Shown: positions 63,521-64,000 of the stretch, one piece after another | Position numbering within the stretch: position 1 is the first letter of the stretch | How the letters are laid out: the number at the start of each line of letters is the position of its first letter | NCBI RefSeq assembly: GCF_014649995.1 | Contig: NZ_BMUC01000001.1 | Coordinates: 62,001 to 126,000 of the forward strand | Length of the DNA stretch: 64,000 nucleotides | Reading direction: 5' to 3' | Source of the DNA: Streptomyces griseoflavus | GTDB lineage: Bacteria > Actinomycetota > Actinomycetes > Streptomycetales > Streptomycetaceae | Translations under genes and position numbers: made by a program | Notes under the pieces: generated by a model | The model's database searches: none | Seen by the model: the letters and a program-made list of their open reading frames with translations, nothing else | Told to the model about the DNA's origin: nothing

Positions 63521-64000
63521 ATGCCCGGGATCGACATCAAGGACCGTCAGCGCCGCTGTGTCCTGCCGTTCGAGGCGCTTCCGGCGGAAGTACGGCTGCT
63601 GCGGCGGGCCGCCGTCACTCAACTCAGCCAGTGGGGAGTGCCGACCGCCGACGACGTGACGCAGCTCCTCGTGACGGAGCTGGCGACGAACGTCATCAAG
63701 CACGTGGGTGAGGGATCGCCGGCGACCCTGATCCTGGAGTGGAAGCGCGAGCGGCTGCGCGTCGAGATGCACGACAAGGGCAGCTCGCTCCCCTCAGTGC
63801 GCACCGTCGACTGTGATGCGGAGTGCGGCCGCGGCTTGCACCTGCTCGCTGCCATGGCCGTGGATTGGGGGACCGTTGTTACGGCGCTGGGCAAGGCGGT
63901 GTGGTGCGAGATCGAGCTGGGCTCGGATGCCGTGTGCCTGCGTACGGAGCGGGCCATCGACGCATTGGAACGCTACCGGGAACGAGGCGGGAGCGTCCTG
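63521..64000 (+). CDS. HATPase-domain anti-sigma/regulatory protein (partial)
   Basis: ATG 63521, behind GGGAGGGAG, opens a frame of 160 codons that runs off the right edge without a stop. The GHKL ATPase boxes are visible: N box LVTELATNVIKHV (residues about 53-65), G1 box MHDKGSS (about 85-91) and G2 box GRGLHLLAAMAVDWG (about 104-118). These are typical of RsbW-like ATPases in WhiJ/AbaA-type modules of Streptomyces, where they may bind a regulator or sigma factor. Divergent from the HTH-DUF5753 gene. Confidence 0.88.
   Translation, partial: MPGIDIKDRQRRCVLPFEALPAEVRLLRRAAVTQLSQWGVPTADDVTQLLVTELATNVIKHVGEGSPATLILEWKRERLRVEMHDKGSSLPSVRTVDCDAECGRGLHLLAAMAVDWGTVVTALGKAVWCEIELGSDAVCLRTERAIDALERYRERGGSVL

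Overview
The window is high-GC actinobacterial chromosome, almost certainly from a Streptomyces. The evidence is the extreme third-position GC, frequent GTG starts, ATGA/GTGA overlaps, DasR (dre) palindromes at N-acetylglucosamine PTS genes, DUF397/DUF5753 regulators, DUF1707 and RDD proteins, and a well-known Streptomyces intergenic repeat. From memory (not checked by alignment), the gene order resembles the hpd to nag to rph stretch of S. coelicolor. It looks like conserved core with small accessory insertions; I see no biosynthetic cluster, prophage or CRISPR array.

Layout. 1-9.2 kb: the C-terminal part of a xanthine dehydrogenase-type molybdenum subunit, a tandem SUKH-4-like protein, a tandem duplication carrying one intact and one disrupted tRNA-Cys, an MFS pump, an antitoxin/Doc pair whose toxin lacks the usual catalytic His, an SF2 helicase, a cobalamin-riboswitch-like leader before an IclR regulator, and a secreted Lon-domain protease. 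9.2-14.7 kb: a glycine-betaine/osmoprotectant ABC operon (opu type) behind an Lrp/AsnC regulator, divergent from 4-hydroxyphenylpyruvate dioxygenase. 14.8-23.6 kb: a TPR protein, a GlcD-type oxidase, two RDD membrane proteins and a secreted M6 metalloprotease. 23.7-39.4 kb: a block with the same order as the mycobacterial pncB-clpS-DUF2017-mec-cysO-cysM-metallo-phosphodiesterase-rph-rdgB region. In this strain it is interrupted by two amino-acid transporters that share upstream sequence and by the DasR-regulated nagE2/nagE1/nagF genes.

39.4-45 kb: an odd class-I tRNA with a UAG anticodon directly behind two paralogous HNH nuclease genes, then a Bcp peroxiredoxin, a DUF3618 protein, a GroES-like protein, a guanidine-III riboswitch with its SMR exporter, and a class A penicillin-binding protein. 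45-54 kb: an ABC-2 exporter operon, a DUF1707 protein, an SGNH hydrolase, a DUF445 protein and a sugar-porter-type MFS protein. 54-61 kb: stress and housekeeping genes (Hsp20, DUF2267, VOC, maltose acetyltransferase with TetR, septum-formation-type lipoprotein, methyltransferase with divergent TetR, DinB). 61-64 kb: a less GC-rich segment with a gene remnant, an orphan protein, a 28-bp-stem hairpin and a WhiJ-type trio (DUF397, HTH-DUF5753, HATPase) that runs off the right edge.

Main functional units: NAD salvage (pncA-pncB); sulfur-carrier cysteine synthesis (mec, a Cys-codon leader peptide, cysO, cysM); GlcNAc uptake (nagE2, nagE1, nagF under dre sites); osmoprotectant uptake; guanidinium export. 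Most calls rest on motif recognition without database searches.
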